NCBI GenBank assembly: GCA_025362495.1
Contig: JANYGI010000084.1
Location: 1 to 64,000 of the forward strand
DNA from: Byssovorax sp.
GTDB taxonomy: Bacteria > Myxococcota_A > Polyangia > Polyangiales > Polyangiaceae
Direction: 5' to 3'
Length of the DNA stretch: 64,000 nt
The notes beneath the pieces were generated by a model. The model was not told the DNA's origin, searched no databases, and was given only the letters and a program-made list of their open reading frames with translations. This document shows positions 8,880 through 17,857 of the stretch, piece after piece; the stretch's first letter is position 1, and the number at the start of each line of letters is the position of its first letter. The translations under genes were made by a program, and so were the position numbers.

Positions 8880-10445
8880 GTGACGAGCGATCTCTGTTCG
8901 AAGTCCGCGACCGAGCTTTCACGCCTCCTCACCGCCGGTGAGATCAGCTCCGAAGAGGTGACGAAGGCGCACCTCGAGCGCATCGACGCCGTCGATCGCA
9001 AGGTGCGCGCGTTCACCGCCGTCCTTCGCTTCGAGGCCCTCGCCGCCGCGCGGAGGGCCGATGAAGAGCGCCGCCGCGGCGAGGTCCGCGGCCCGCTCCA
9101 CGGCCTCCCGGTGACGGTGAAAGAGTCGCTCGACATGGCGGGCTTCGCCTCGACGCTCGGCGCGCCCTCGCGCAGCAACCTCCGCGCGAAGGAAGACGCC
9201 GGCATAACCCAGGTGCTGCGCGAGGCCGGCGCGGTGATCCTGGGCCGCACCAACCTCTCGCAACTGATGCTCTACAACGAGGCTCGTAACCCGATCTTCG
9301 GGCAGACGGCCAACCCCTGGAGCCTCGATCACTCGCCCGGCGGCTCGTCCGGCGGCGAGAGCGCGGCCATCGCAGCGGGCATGTCGCCGCTCGGCATCGG
9401 CACTGACATCGGCGGCAGCATCCGCGTGCCGGCGTACTCGTGCGGGATCGCCGGGCTCAAGCCCACGCTCGATCGCTGGACCAACAAGGGATCGAACACC
9501 GCGCTCCTCGGCCAGGAGGTGATCCGCTCGCAGCTCGGCCCGATGGCTCGCAGCGCGCAAGATCTCGTGCTGGCGATGCGCGCCCTCGACCCGGTGCGCA
9601 TGAGCGCCATCGATCCTCGCGTGCCGCCGCTGCCGTTCGCCGATCCCGCCCTCATCGATCCCACGTCGCTGCGGGTCGGCGTGTTCACCGACGACGGCCT
9701 CATCCCCTCTTCGTCGAGCGTGGTCCGCGCGGTGAACGAGGCCGCCGCCGCGCTGCGAGCGCGCGGCGCGACGGTGATCGATTTCACGCCGCCCGGCATG
9801 AAGGAGGCGGCCTACGACTACTTCGGGGCGATGAGCGCCGACGGCGGCGCGACCGCGCAGCGCGTGCTCGCGGGCGGCGCGGTCGATCCCTCGCTCCAGC
9901 CGCTGCTGCTGCTCGCGCGCGTGCCTCCGGCGGCGCGGCGCGCGGCGGCCCGGCTCGCCGAGGTCGCGGGCGAGCACCGACTCGCGCGCTTCCTCGCGGC
10001 GGTGGGCGAGAAGACCGTCGCCGAGATGTGGGCGATCACCGCGCGTCTCCGCAACGTGCGCACTGCCATCCTCGCCGCGATGGCCGAAGCGAAGATCGAT
10101 CTCCTGGTCGGCCCCGTGTACGCGACGGCGGCGATCCCTCACGGCGTCTCGAAAGACTTCACCATGGCAGGCACGCCCGCGATGCTCTGGAACGCGACGC
10201 AATTCCCCTCCGGCGTCGTGCCCGTCACCCGCGTGACCGAGGCCGAAACGAAGCGCAAGAGCCCTGGAGATCGCCTGGAGAAGCGAGCCGCCGAGGTCGA
10301 CGCAAAGAGCCTGGGTTTGCCCGTCGGCGTGCAGGTGATCGGTCGACCGTGGGAGGAAGATCGCGTGCTGTCGGCGATGATCGCCATCGAGAGCGTCGTC
10401 TCCAAGGCGCCTGGTTTCCCGCGCACGCCGGTGCGCTCGCTCTGA
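8880..10445 (+). CDS. Amidase-signature family hydrolase
   Basis: This 521-residue amidase-signature enzyme has the Ser-cisSer-Lys triad visible. Lys81 lies in VTVKESLD, cis-Ser156 in PGGSSGGES and nucleophile Ser180 in GTDIGGSIR. The family hydrolyses amide bonds; members include fatty-acid amide hydrolases, aryl amidases and GatA. The sequence resembles stand-alone amidases of the FAAH type. No GatB or GatC lies nearby, so a tRNA amidotransferase role is unlikely. The start is GTG 8880, whose product begins TSDLCSKSATELSRLL, the usual N-terminal helix. The substrate cannot be told from sequence. There is no lipobox or obvious signal peptide, so it is probably cytoplasmic. Confidence 0.88.
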   Translation: MTSDLCSKSATELSRLLTAGEISSEEVTKAHLERIDAVDRKVRAFTAVLRFEALAAARRADEERRRGEVRGPLHGLPVTVKESLDMAGFASTLGAPSRSNLRAKEDAGITQVLREAGAVILGRTNLSQLMLYNEARNPIFGQTANPWSLDHSPGGSSGGESAAIAAGMSPLGIGTDIGGSIRVPAYSCGIAGLKPTLDRWTNKGSNTALLGQEVIRSQLGPMARSAQDLVLAMRALDPVRMSAIDPRVPPLPFADPALIDPTSLRVGVFTDDGLIPSSSSVVRAVNEAAAALRARGATVIDFTPPGMKEAAYDYFGAMSADGGATAQRVLAGGAVDPSLQPLLLLARVPPAARRAAARLAEVAGEHRLARFLAAVGEKTVAEMWAITARLRNVRTAILAAMAEAKIDLLVGPVYATAAIPHGVSKDFTMAGTPAMLWNATQFPSGVVPVTRVTEAETKRKSPGDRLEKRAAEVDAKSLGLPVGVQVIGRPWEEDRVLSAMIAIESVVSKAPGFPRTPVRSL

Positions 10446-10601
10446 AGCGCCGACGCTCGACTGGCATCCTTCAGGGCTGACAGGAGAGCGTCAGTCGCCC
10501 CGCTTCCTCGAGTGGGCCTGTGCGATCCCGCGCGCGGGCAGGAGAGCACGAAAGCGTCGGTGGGGAGTCGCGGCGCTGGCTGCATCACTCGGCGCTGCCG
10601 T

Positions 10602-10631
10602 GCGCCCCGGCCTGCCTTCGAGGCGGGGCGC
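10602..10631. other. GC-rich hairpin in convergent intergenic region
   Basis: GCGCCCCGGCCT pairs with AGGCGGGGCGC, with one bulged G and a 7-base loop. It lies between the convergent amidase gene and the Lys-rich small gene. It may help end amidase transcripts, but there is no T-run. Confidence 0.3.
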
Positions 10632-10709
10632 GGAGCCCGGGGAACCCCGATGCGCCGGCGCACGACAAGGGCTCCCGCGGGGAGAGCCAGCCGGCTCGAT
10701 CCCCGGGAA

Positions 10710-10729
10710 ATCGGCGCCGAAGCGCCGAT
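10710..10729 (-). terminator. UUCG-loop terminator of the Lys-rich small gene
   Basis: On the minus strand ATCGGCGC-TTCG-GCGCCGAT forms a perfect 8-bp stem with a stable UUCG tetraloop. It begins 11 bases after the stop at 10740 and is followed by TTCCC. Position and loop type support a rho-independent terminator with a weak T-tract. Confidence 0.6.
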
Positions 10730-10739
10730 CGGGAGAGCG

Positions 10740-10868
10740 CTACTTGCCCTTCTTCGCGGGCGCGGGCGCGGGCGTCGCCTTGGTGTTGGCGGCGGTCTTC
10801 TTCGCGCTCTTGTCGGCTTCGCCTTGCTTCTTCTTCTTGTCGTTGGCTTTCGGAGACTTGTCGCCCAT
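10740..10868 (-). CDS. Small Lys-rich protein (42 aa)
   Basis: This 42-residue, strongly basic protein begins MGDKSPKANDKKKKQ and ends in an Ala/Pro/Lys-rich tail. The start is supported by AGGTGG upstream of ATG 10868, and a UUCG hairpin follows the stop. Proteins with this N-terminus are, from memory, widely annotated as hypothetical in Proteobacteria. The composition suggests an unstructured protein that may bind nucleic acid, which is inference. It stands alone, convergent to the amidase gene and divergent from the FHA gene. Confidence 0.72.
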   Translation of the reverse strand: MGDKSPKANDKKKKQGEADKSAKKTAANTKATPAPAPAKKGK

Positions 10869-11162
10869 GGGAGCACCACCTGAGGTTGGGGTTGAAACGG
10901 AGAGAACGCGATAGACGCTAACACCATCGGTCGCCTCGTCCATGAACATTTGCCGGCCGCACGACAAATGATCTCGCGCGAACATCCCGGGGCTCTCTCG
11001 GCTCTTCGACGATCCGGCCGGCCGATCCGAGGGCGGATTGCGCTGCTCGCCCGCGGCCGCGACGGACCGCTCGCGGGTCCCTGTCTGCGCTGGCAACTTT
11101 CGTGAACTGCAGGGAGCCTCGTCGTCGAAATGTGGATACGCTCGCCTCGAGGAGGGAGCGGC

Positions 11163-12179
11163 ATGCTGGACGACTCGACGAGCGCGGGCAGGCCGCGCGA
11201 CGCCAACGCACACACGCGGCGCGGCGACGCCGGGGATCCCCACGGCGCTGGCCGCGAAGGGCCGCTCGGCCCACGCGAAGCCTTTCTCGTCGCGTACGAG
11301 CGGCTGGCGCTGCTCGCGCAGGTCGTCCGGGCACCGGCCTTCGTCGTCGCGGCCGTCGACGCCCGCGCCCAGGTGACGGCCTCTCTCGTGCTCAACGACG
11401 GTCGGGCGCTCATCCTCGGTCGTCACAGCCAGTGTGGTTTGCGCATCGAGGACAGCACCGTGGCTCTCCGCCACGTCGCGGCCCTGGTGCGCTGCGAGGC
11501 GGGCCGACCCGTCCTCCACGTCCGCGATCTCGGCACCGAGGTCCCGTTCGTCACCGAGGATGGCACCCGCAACGCCGGCGTGATGGCGGATGGGCCGCTC
11601 TACATCGCTGTCGGGAGCGTGGCAGTCTGGTTCCTCCCCTGCCCCGGATCGAGCTTCCCCGCCCGCACCGACGAGGCCTGGAGCGCCCTCGCCCCGCGCT
11701 CGTTCCTCGATCGCCGCGCCCCCGAGGACGGGGTGCGCCCCGCCATGCCTGCCGCGCGATCAGCGCCGCGGGCGCGCCGCGGAGAGGGCCCGATCAGCGT
11801 CGTGACGAGCTACGCCCCTCCGTTGCTGCTCGGCGACGACGACGACGCGGAGATCGGCTGGGGGACGGTGAAGCTCATCAGCGGGGCTCAACGGGTGAAG
11901 CGATCGATCTCCGCCGAGCGCCTCGAGCAGGGGATACTCGTCGGCCGCTATGGCCGCTGCAGCCTGATGGTCGACACGGCCGAAGGCACCGTGTCCCGCG
12001 TTCACGTCCTGCTCGTGCGCCTCGGGATCGACGTGTGGATCATCGACACCGCCAGCACCAACGGCGTGCAGCGCGGCGGCGACGAGGTGCTCGCGAGCGT
12101 GCTGCGCGACGTCGACAGTCTCACGCTGGGCCGCGGGCTCACCCTCGCGTGGGCGCGGATCCAGCACGCCGAGGCGTGA
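11163..12179 (+). CDS. Double FHA-domain protein
   Basis: This 338-residue protein has two forkhead-associated-like domains. The first (about 65-150) contains a degenerate GRHSQCGLRI...VALRHVAA, where the usual Ser after the Arg loop is altered. The second (about 245-335) contains VGRYGRCSLMV, VSRVHVLL and TASTNGVQ, matching the GR, SRxH and NG phosphothreonine-binding motifs. FHA proteins read Ser/Thr kinase signalling, which is abundant in myxobacteria; the partner kinase is not in this window. ATG 11163 was chosen because GGAGGGAGCGG immediately precedes it. The linker between the domains is Pro/Arg-rich. Only the second domain looks competent for phosphopeptide binding. Confidence 0.85.
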   Translation: MLDDSTSAGRPRDANAHTRRGDAGDPHGAGREGPLGPREAFLVAYERLALLAQVVRAPAFVVAAVDARAQVTASLVLNDGRALILGRHSQCGLRIEDSTVALRHVAALVRCEAGRPVLHVRDLGTEVPFVTEDGTRNAGVMADGPLYIAVGSVAVWFLPCPGSSFPARTDEAWSALAPRSFLDRRAPEDGVRPAMPAARSAPRARRGEGPISVVTSYAPPLLLGDDDDAEIGWGTVKLISGAQRVKRSISAERLEQGILVGRYGRCSLMVDTAEGTVSRVHVLLVRLGIDVWIIDTASTNGVQRGGDEVLASVLRDVDSLTLGRGLTLAWARIQHAEA

Positions 12180-12239
12180 TGGCGAGCGAGCCCCGCCGGC
12201 AGCGCGGGGCTCGTGGGCGCCCGGCCGGCGCTCACCGCC

Positions 12240-13262
12240 TCATCGATCCTTCTGCTCGACGTGACCGTCGGCGTGTCGCGCGAAGCGGCCAGCGTCCTTG
12301 TCGTGCACCGGATCATCCGACGGCCACGGCCACCCGCCGAAGCGCGTCCGCTGATAGTCGCTGATGGCGCGCTGGATCTCGGCGCGGGTGTTCATCACGA
12401 ACGGGCCGTGCGCCACCACCGGCTCGCCGATCGGGCGGCCCTGGAGGACGAGGATCTCGCACTCATCGGAGCCGGCCTCGAGGGCGACGTCGACGTCCGC
12501 GCGCACCCTCACGGCCGCGTGCGAGCCGATCTTCTCACTGGCGACGACGATCGACGGTCCCCGGAAAAAATAGAGCGTGCGTACCGTCTTCGCGCTCGCG
12601 GCCGCGGGCAGCGTGAAGCGCGCGCCGGGGGCCAGCTTCACGCACCAGATGGCCACGTCGGTGTCCGCGCGCGCGGCCCACGATCGCGGCGGCGGAGCGG
12701 GCGCGCGGCTGTCCGCGAGCTGCCCGGCGACGACGGTGACCTCGGTCGTTCGGCCGGCGTCGTCGGCGAAGACTGCGCGAGGAATCGCCTCGTTCCAGAG
12801 CATCGAGAAATGGGGCCGGACCAGCTTGTCTTCACCGGGGAGGTTGAGCCAGATCTGGAAGAGCTCGAGCGGATTGGGCTTGGTGCGATCGAGCAGCGGG
12901 AACATCTCCGCGTGCGAGATGCCCTCGCCGGCCGTCAGCCACTGCACGTCGCCGCCGCCGAAGCGGGCCGCTGCGCCGAGCGAGTCCGAGTGATCGATGA
13001 GGCCGCGCCGCACGATGGTGACTGTCTCGAAGCCGCGGTGCGGGTGCTGCGGAAACCCCGGCACGACCTCGCCGTGGTACATGCGAAACCCATCTTTACC
13101 CGCGAAATCCTGGCCAATGTTGCGCCCGGCGAGCGACACCGCGGGCCCGAAGCGCTCGTTGCCGGCGGGGTACGCGTCATCGTGATGGACGCAGAACAGG
13201 AAGGGATCCGCCGTCTCCCAGGGGAAGCCGAGCGGGCGAATTTGAAGGACGGTAGCGTTCAC
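12240..13262 (-). CDS. Pirin-family protein
   Basis: This bicupin protein of the pirin family has 340 residues. The N-terminal cupin holds the metal site typical of pirins: His73 and His75 in HPHRGFET, then His117 and Glu119 in GISHAEM. The C-terminal cupin ends in the GEPVVAHGPFVMNT segment common to quercetinase-like pirins. Functions in the family range from quercetin dioxygenase activity to regulation; the one here is unknown. GTG 13262 gives the family start (NATVLQIRPLGFPW). An upstream in-frame ATG at 13304 adds an Arg-rich stretch and seems less likely. The AlkZ-like gene ends 65 bp upstream on the same strand, so co-transcription is possible. Confidence 0.88.
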   Translation of the reverse strand: MNATVLQIRPLGFPWETADPFLFCVHHDDAYPAGNERFGPAVSLAGRNIGQDFAGKDGFRMYHGEVVPGFPQHPHRGFETVTIVRRGLIDHSDSLGAAARFGGGDVQWLTAGEGISHAEMFPLLDRTKPNPLELFQIWLNLPGEDKLVRPHFSMLWNEAIPRAVFADDAGRTTEVTVVAGQLADSRAPAPPPRSWAARADTDVAIWCVKLAPGARFTLPAAASAKTVRTLYFFRGPSIVVASEKIGSHAAVRVRADVDVALEAGSDECEILVLQGRPIGEPVVAHGPFVMNTRAEIQRAISDYQRTRFGGWPWPSDDPVHDKDAGRFARHADGHVEQKDR

Positions 13263-13326
13263 GCGTGGAGCATAGCGCGCGACTCCGCGGGCGCGACGGC
13301 TCACTCGTGAAAACAGCCGCGATCGA

Positions 13327-14442
13327 TCAACCAGCCTTCTCTTTCTCGATCTCGATCTCGATCTCGAACGTGCGAGCGTCGCTCTCCAGGAAGCGCAGCA
13401 GCGCGCTCGCCTCTTCTTCCACGGCCGCGCGCGTCTTCTTCGGCAGCGCCGCGAACGGCGAGATCACAAGCTTGGCGACTGCCTTCTTGCGCTCCGTCTT
13501 CCACGTGGCCGCCGCGCATCCATCGACGAGCATCGTCGGCAGCACGCGCAGGGCCGAGAGGAAGATCGATGAGCGATGCTCTTCCGCGACGAACCGCGCG
13601 TCGGCGCGCGACACGATGAGGTTGTCAAACTCGGGGAGAAACCGGGTCGGCGCCGCGGTGTCCTCATCGGGCCTGGGCGCGTCCGGCAGATCGAAGAGCT
13701 CACGACCACGCTCGTCGCGGAGCGCAACGAGCCCGGGACGAAGCGCTTCCATCACCTCGCGCAGCCCCTGGAGGCCAGACCACGCCTGGGCGTCGGCCAC
13801 CGTCGCGGGGCCGAAGGCGGCGAGATAGCGCAGCACGAGCGCCCCGGGCGAGGCATCGTTGCCGAGCGGCGCGCCGAGGAACGTTTCGGCGACAGCGAAG
13901 TCCGCGTCGGCCGGGAAAGCCCACGTCGCCGCGGTCGGGACCTGAACGAGCGGCAAATGCGTGCGCACGGCGAAGCCCATGGCCCGCTCGTCGCCTGTCG
14001 GGTGGAGCGTCATGAGATGATCGCGCAGCTCCGTGAACGTCCGCGGCTCGGCCTCGAAGAAGGCGCGCGCCGCGGCCACGAGCGCGGGGACGTCGAGCGC
14101 CGTGGCGCGATCGCGGAGGATGGACTTCATCCCGCGGGTCAACACCGGTTGAATCGCGGGGCGCAACCGCTGAAAATCGCGTGCGCTCACGACATGGAGC
14201 GTCCCGCGCATCATCGATGCTCGGACCAGCTCGCGGCGCTGGAGCGCTGTCGCCAGATCTTCGCGCTGGAACCCCTCGAGGCGCGACCAGAGCCCCACGA
14301 ACGGCGGCCGCGGCCACTGGGACTGAAGCCCCATCAGGCGCTCGACGGCAGCGATCACGCTCGATTTCTCGCGCGCCAGCAGCATCTGCCGCGCGAGCGT
14401 CGCTCGGTTGAGGGCCCGCGAGGTGAGCTTGGTGGTCGTCAT
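13327..14442 (-). CDS. AlkZ-like winged-helix DNA glycosylase
   Basis: This 371-residue protein belongs to the HTH_42 (winged-helix, AlkZ/YcaQ) family. The N-terminus (LTSRALNRATLARQMLL) is characteristic. GLQSQW near residues 39-43 supplies the paired glutamines Gln40 and Gln42. In AlkZ a QxQ motif is the catalytic signature for unhooking azinomycin-type interstrand crosslinks, whereas YcaQ/AlkX proteins carry QxD. That distinction is established for the family; activity here is inferred. The C-terminal half has TRFLPEFDNLIVSR, another family motif, and the tail is a run of Glu/Ile/Lys. No biosynthetic cluster lies nearby, so general alkylation repair is the simplest reading. Confidence 0.85.
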   Translation of the reverse strand: MTTTKLTSRALNRATLARQMLLAREKSSVIAAVERLMGLQSQWPRPPFVGLWSRLEGFQREDLATALQRRELVRASMMRGTLHVVSARDFQRLRPAIQPVLTRGMKSILRDRATALDVPALVAAARAFFEAEPRTFTELRDHLMTLHPTGDERAMGFAVRTHLPLVQVPTAATWAFPADADFAVAETFLGAPLGNDASPGALVLRYLAAFGPATVADAQAWSGLQGLREVMEALRPGLVALRDERGRELFDLPDAPRPDEDTAAPTRFLPEFDNLIVSRADARFVAEEHRSSIFLSALRVLPTMLVDGCAAATWKTERKKAVAKLVISPFAALPKKTRAAVEEEASALLRFLESDARTFEIEIEIEKEKAG

Positions 14443-14506
14443 CCGGCCAGGCCTTACTCCACCTGCGGCCAGAGAGCACCTCCCGCCTCGAAGAGGCCTT
14501 CTCCGT

Positions 14507-14809
14507 TCAGGCCGCGATCTTGAGCTGCAGGAGATAGCGAGAGCAGATCTCGTCGTGCTTCATCATCTCCTGGTGCGCCTCGGCCACCGGGAAGCTGGAC
14601 CAGTCCACCTCTTCTGTCCGCAGGGTCCGACAGCCCGGCGCGTTCTCGATAACCCACACGCCCGGCGACGGCTTGCCCCGGCGCCAGTGAAAGAGCTCGA
14701 CGATGCGGCTCGGCCCGGTGAGCGTGATCGGGAAGGACGGGTCGCCGGTCTGAACGCGCAGTGTCTGCCATGAAACAGTCACCATCAGGGGCCAAGCACG
14801 TGTGTTCAT
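14507..14809 (-). CDS. Hypothetical protein (100 aa)
   Basis: This 100-residue protein starts at ATG 14809 behind AGGAGTCTACA, a good ribosome site; longer in-frame starts have unnatural composition. It looks like a small beta-rich cytoplasmic protein: MVTVSWQTLRVQTGD, then RIVELFHWRRGKPSPGVW. A helix carrying HQEMMKHDE follows near the end. I do not recognise a family. It lies in the same orientation as its neighbours, but with more than 60 bp on either side. Confidence 0.6.
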   Translation of the reverse strand: MNTRAWPLMVTVSWQTLRVQTGDPSFPITLTGPSRIVELFHWRRGKPSPGVWVIENAPGCRTLRTEEVDWSSFPVAEAHQEMMKHDEICSRYLLQLKIAA

Positions 14810-14916
14810 TGTAGACTCCTGATCTCGAGCGTGTCGTCGTCGCTGGGGGTCGGCAGCCCCGTTACTGCCGCGGCTCACGATTGCATCAGCAGAAGTCGTG
14901 CCACCAAGGAGAATGG

Positions 14917-15396
14917 TTAGAATCCGCCGCTCCCCTTGGCGAAGCCGTCCCCCGCCGCGCGCCTCTGCGGCGTGAGCGCCTGCCCGCCCAGCTCACCGGT
15001 GTTGGGATCCACACCGGGACCGCCCTTTCCCACCTCGGCCTCGCCCTGCCGGGCCGGCTTGGCGGTCTCGTTTCCGAGCTGCCCGTGGTTGGCGGCGTCG
15101 GTGGTTTTCGGGCCATCCGCTGCGGGGACAGCAGCCTTGGGCGGCGGCGCCGGGCCGTCATTCTCGACGCGCGCTCGCCACGCCTGCGCGAGCGAGTGCT
15201 CGATCCCGAGGGTCAGCTCGTCGCGCGCGTCCTCGCTGAGATTGCGAGGAAATCCCTCGATTTTCCCACCGTTCCAGGTCGCGGCGCCGACGGACGCGCC
15301 GTCGCGGAACAGCTCGATCCGGTTGCCATCGAGCTCGGCTCGATAGTGATATTCGCCGATTGTCGCGTCTACCGTGGTCTTCGTCACCGTGGCCAT
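14917..15396 (-). CDS. Hypothetical protein with disordered tail
   Basis: This 159-residue protein starts at ATG 15396 behind GAAGGATC. The first 70 or so residues look like a compact beta-sandwich (ATIGEYHYRAELDGNRIELFRDG). The C-terminal half is low complexity, rich in Pro, Ala, Gly, Asn and Lys, and probably disordered. There is no signal peptide. Family unknown. Confidence 0.6.
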   Translation of the reverse strand: MATVTKTTVDATIGEYHYRAELDGNRIELFRDGASVGAATWNGGKIEGFPRNLSEDARDELTLGIEHSLAQAWRARVENDGPAPPPKAAVPAADGPKTTDAANHGQLGNETAKPARQGEAEVGKGGPGVDPNTGELGGQALTPQRRAAGDGFAKGSGGF

Positions 15397-15678
15397 GATC
15401 GATCCTTCGCGGTCCGCGGGACGCCCACGCAAGAACGCGCGACCGTCAGGACCGTCACTGCGCCGACTGCATGTTCGATGCCCTCCGACGCCTGGCGGAG
15501 ATCCGACAGGGATCAACCATATCGCCCTGTGTCGAATTGTCGCTCGTCGCCAGACCGCCTCACGCGCCCCGCGGCGCTCCTCCGTGCACAGTGCCGCCGA
15601 GCTCGGCGCCCGGTTGCGCAGCTCGCGCACACGCCACGGCGACTCGCTCCCCCGACGCGCGAAGGCCCGTTGCGCTGG

Positions 15679-16755
15679 TCACGCGCCGCGGGCGGATTCC
15701 ACGAGCGATGGAGTGGAGGCGCGAGATCGGCGGCGCAACTTCACGGAAACCTGGGTTGTCACCAGCTCCAGCAGCCGGTCCGACGTGATGCGCGGCGATC
15801 CCGCGCGCGCCTGCTCCGCCTGCTTCACGAGGGCGATCAGCGCCCGGTTCACCGGCACGGCCACGCCGCCAGCGTCCGCGAGGCGCACGATCTCGCCGTT
15901 CAGATAGTCAATCTCTGTCGTGCGGCGGAGCTCGAGATCGTCGAGCATGGACGAGCGCGCGGTCCGGTCGACCTTGACCATCAGCGAGGCGACGCGCAGA
16001 AAAATGACGTCGGGCAGCAAGAGCAGGGTCGGCGCGAGCGTCGGCAGCATGCGGCCCACGCGCGCGATCTTCATCCCGTTGGCCCGCATCGCGGCGATGC
16101 CCTCGCGCACGCAGAGCGCCATGATCCGTCGGTAGGTGCGGTCGCGGATCTGCTGGTAGAGCGGCACGCCCCCGAGCGCGTTGACGGCGTTGTTGAGGTT
16201 GATGAGCAGCTTGCTCCACTGGAGCGCTTCGAGCGCCGCGTGGACCTCGACCTCGAACCCCGCGCTCCGCAGCGCCGCGGCGATCGGCGCCTCGACGCCG
16301 CCTCGCTGCTCGATCGCGAGAGGCCCGCTCGTGCCGTTGTGGAAGCGCCCCGGCGCCGTCCGAGCGACGTTGAACGGCACCATCCCCGCGAGGATCGGGT
16401 GACCCGGTAGCACCCCTCGCAGCCGCAGAGGATTGGAGACCCCGTTCTGGAAGCTGACGATCGGCGTGGGCCGTTGAAGTATCGCGGCGAGCGGCCGCGC
16501 CGCGTCCTCGGTGGCCTGGGACTTCACCGTCAACAGCACCGCCTCCACGTCCGCGAGCGCCTCCGGCCCGGTGACGTAACGCACCCGATCCGCCCCGAGA
16601 TCGACGCGCGATCCCGTGTAATCGGTGAGCCCGAGCCCGCTCGCGCGGATCTCATCGCCGAGGCGCCCCACGAGCACGACGTCGTGCCCCGCCGCGATCA
16701 GCTTGCCGCCGAGGTAACAGCCGATGGCGCCCGCGCCGAGGATCCCGATCTTCAT
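15679..16755 (-). CDS. panE: 2-dehydropantoate 2-reductase
   Basis: This NADPH-dependent ketopantoate reductase of 358 residues acts in pantothenate synthesis. The N-terminal Rossmann motif GAGAIGCYLGG lies at residues 7-17. SFQNGVSN and LQWSKLLINLNNAVNAL carry the family's conserved Asn and catalytic Lys regions. It is longer than E. coli PanE (about 300 residues), with a basic C-terminal extension of Ser/Arg. Related 6-phosphogluconate-like reductases share the fold, so the substrate is likely but not certain. The next gene upstream on the same strand ends 15 bp away. Confidence 0.85.
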   Translation of the reverse strand: MKIGILGAGAIGCYLGGKLIAAGHDVVLVGRLGDEIRASGLGLTDYTGSRVDLGADRVRYVTGPEALADVEAVLLTVKSQATEDAARPLAAILQRPTPIVSFQNGVSNPLRLRGVLPGHPILAGMVPFNVARTAPGRFHNGTSGPLAIEQRGGVEAPIAAALRSAGFEVEVHAALEALQWSKLLINLNNAVNALGGVPLYQQIRDRTYRRIMALCVREGIAAMRANGMKIARVGRMLPTLAPTLLLLPDVIFLRVASLMVKVDRTARSSMLDDLELRRTTEIDYLNGEIVRLADAGGVAVPVNRALIALVKQAEQARAGSPRITSDRLLELVTTQVSVKLRRRSRASTPSLVESARGA

Positions 16756-16770
16756 GCGCGCGACTCTACC

Positions 16771-17805
16771 TCAAGGCCGGTTGGGCCCGCGCTCCGTCGT
16801 CGTCCAACCCTTGCTGATCTTGCCTCCCGGCGGAGGGTGCTTCGCGAGGGGCGGAGCCTTCCAGATCGTCCCTTTGCCGTCCTGCTCGGCCTCCGCTTCG
16901 CCCGACGCCTCTCCGCAGCACCGGAACGAGATGAAGTAATAGGTGAACTCCGGCGGATGGCTCGTCGTCATCGGCCGACAGGCGTTGCGCACGTGCCCCC
17001 AGGCGCCGCCCTTCAGCCCCGCCCATCGAGAAGGCTTGTGGGTGTCCTCGTCGGCCGTCACCCACTCATCCACGTTGCCGGTGAGATCGTGGACGCCAAA
17101 GCCGCTCACGCAGCCGGGCTTCTCGCCGCTCGGCACGCTCTGGTCCAGGTTGAGCAGCTCCCTGTCCTGCACGCTCGGGTTCGACGAGTAAACCAGATCG
17201 AGGTGCGGCTTCACGTACGAATTGTCGAAGTTGCACTGCTGCGGATCGCGGCTCTTCCCATACGGGAACGGTAGCTTCTCCGGCCCCTCGCAGGCGCTGA
17301 CCCACTCGCTCTCGCGGCAGAGGCGCTTGCCCTCGGCCTCGCAGGCGGCCTCGCCGTCGAACCAGCTCACCATCACCGGCGGGTGCGCCCCGGCCTTGTT
17401 GGGATACTCGTACTCGTCGATGCAGAAGCGCTGTCGCCGCGGCGCGACGAGACACGTTTGGCCCTCGGCGAACCTGTAACAGATGGTGATGTGATTGGGC
17501 TTGTCGTACTCGTCCTTCAGGCACTTGAGCCGCGGCTTCGGGCAATACATCGTGTCGACGAGCTTCATCCCCGCGGGGCACGCGCTCGGCCCCTCTGTGC
17601 TCGCGTCGCTCGCGTCCGCGCCCGCATCGGGCAGCATCGTGGCCACCGTCACCGTCGACGGAGGCGGCGGCTCCGCTCGCGGCGGCGCCGCGCTCGCGTC
17701 GATGGGCGGCGGCGTCGTCCCGCAGCCGGCGGCCGCGAACAGGGGCGAAAAAGCGAGCAGACAAGCCGCAGAAGCCCGCCGGAAAATCACGCTCGAAGGA
17801 GGCAA
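16771..17805 (-). CDS. FGE-sulfatase-type (SUMF1) lipoprotein 1
   Basis: This lipoprotein carries a formylglycine-generating-enzyme-type C-terminal domain. The signal peptide ends in AAAGC (Cys28), then a Pro/Ala/Asp/Ser linker. The FGE fold is recognisable from RFCIDEYEYPN, VSWFDGEAACEAEGKRLCRESEW, GVHDLTGNVDEW and SRWAGLKGGAW. Most bacterial proteins of this type are not sulfatase activators. Many Cys residues outside the fold suggest extra disulfides. The start was taken as TTG 17805 because AAAGGAG precedes it by 8 bases; GTG 17790 is an alternative and ATG 17859 would overlap sucC. It has a close paralogue at 38148-39155. It is divergent from sucC. Confidence 0.82.
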   Translation of the reverse strand: MPPSSVIFRRASAACLLAFSPLFAAAGCGTTPPPIDASAAPPRAEPPPPSTVTVATMLPDAGADASDASTEGPSACPAGMKLVDTMYCPKPRLKCLKDEYDKPNHITICYRFAEGQTCLVAPRRQRFCIDEYEYPNKAGAHPPVMVSWFDGEAACEAEGKRLCRESEWVSACEGPEKLPFPYGKSRDPQQCNFDNSYVKPHLDLVYSSNPSVQDRELLNLDQSVPSGEKPGCVSGFGVHDLTGNVDEWVTADEDTHKPSRWAGLKGGAWGHVRNACRPMTTSHPPEFTYYFISFRCCGEASGEAEAEQDGKGTIWKAPPLAKHPPPGGKISKGWTTTERGPNRP

Positions 17806-17857
17806 AGCCGGGTCTCCTTTACGCCTTGCGGTGTGATAGGGTGCGCCCCCTACTCCC

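Noticed and set aside
7409-8941. Plus-strand open frame opposite hrpB
   Set aside because: The product is Arg/Ala-rich without motifs, whereas the minus strand gives all helicase motifs. GC-rich coding DNA produces such antisense frames.
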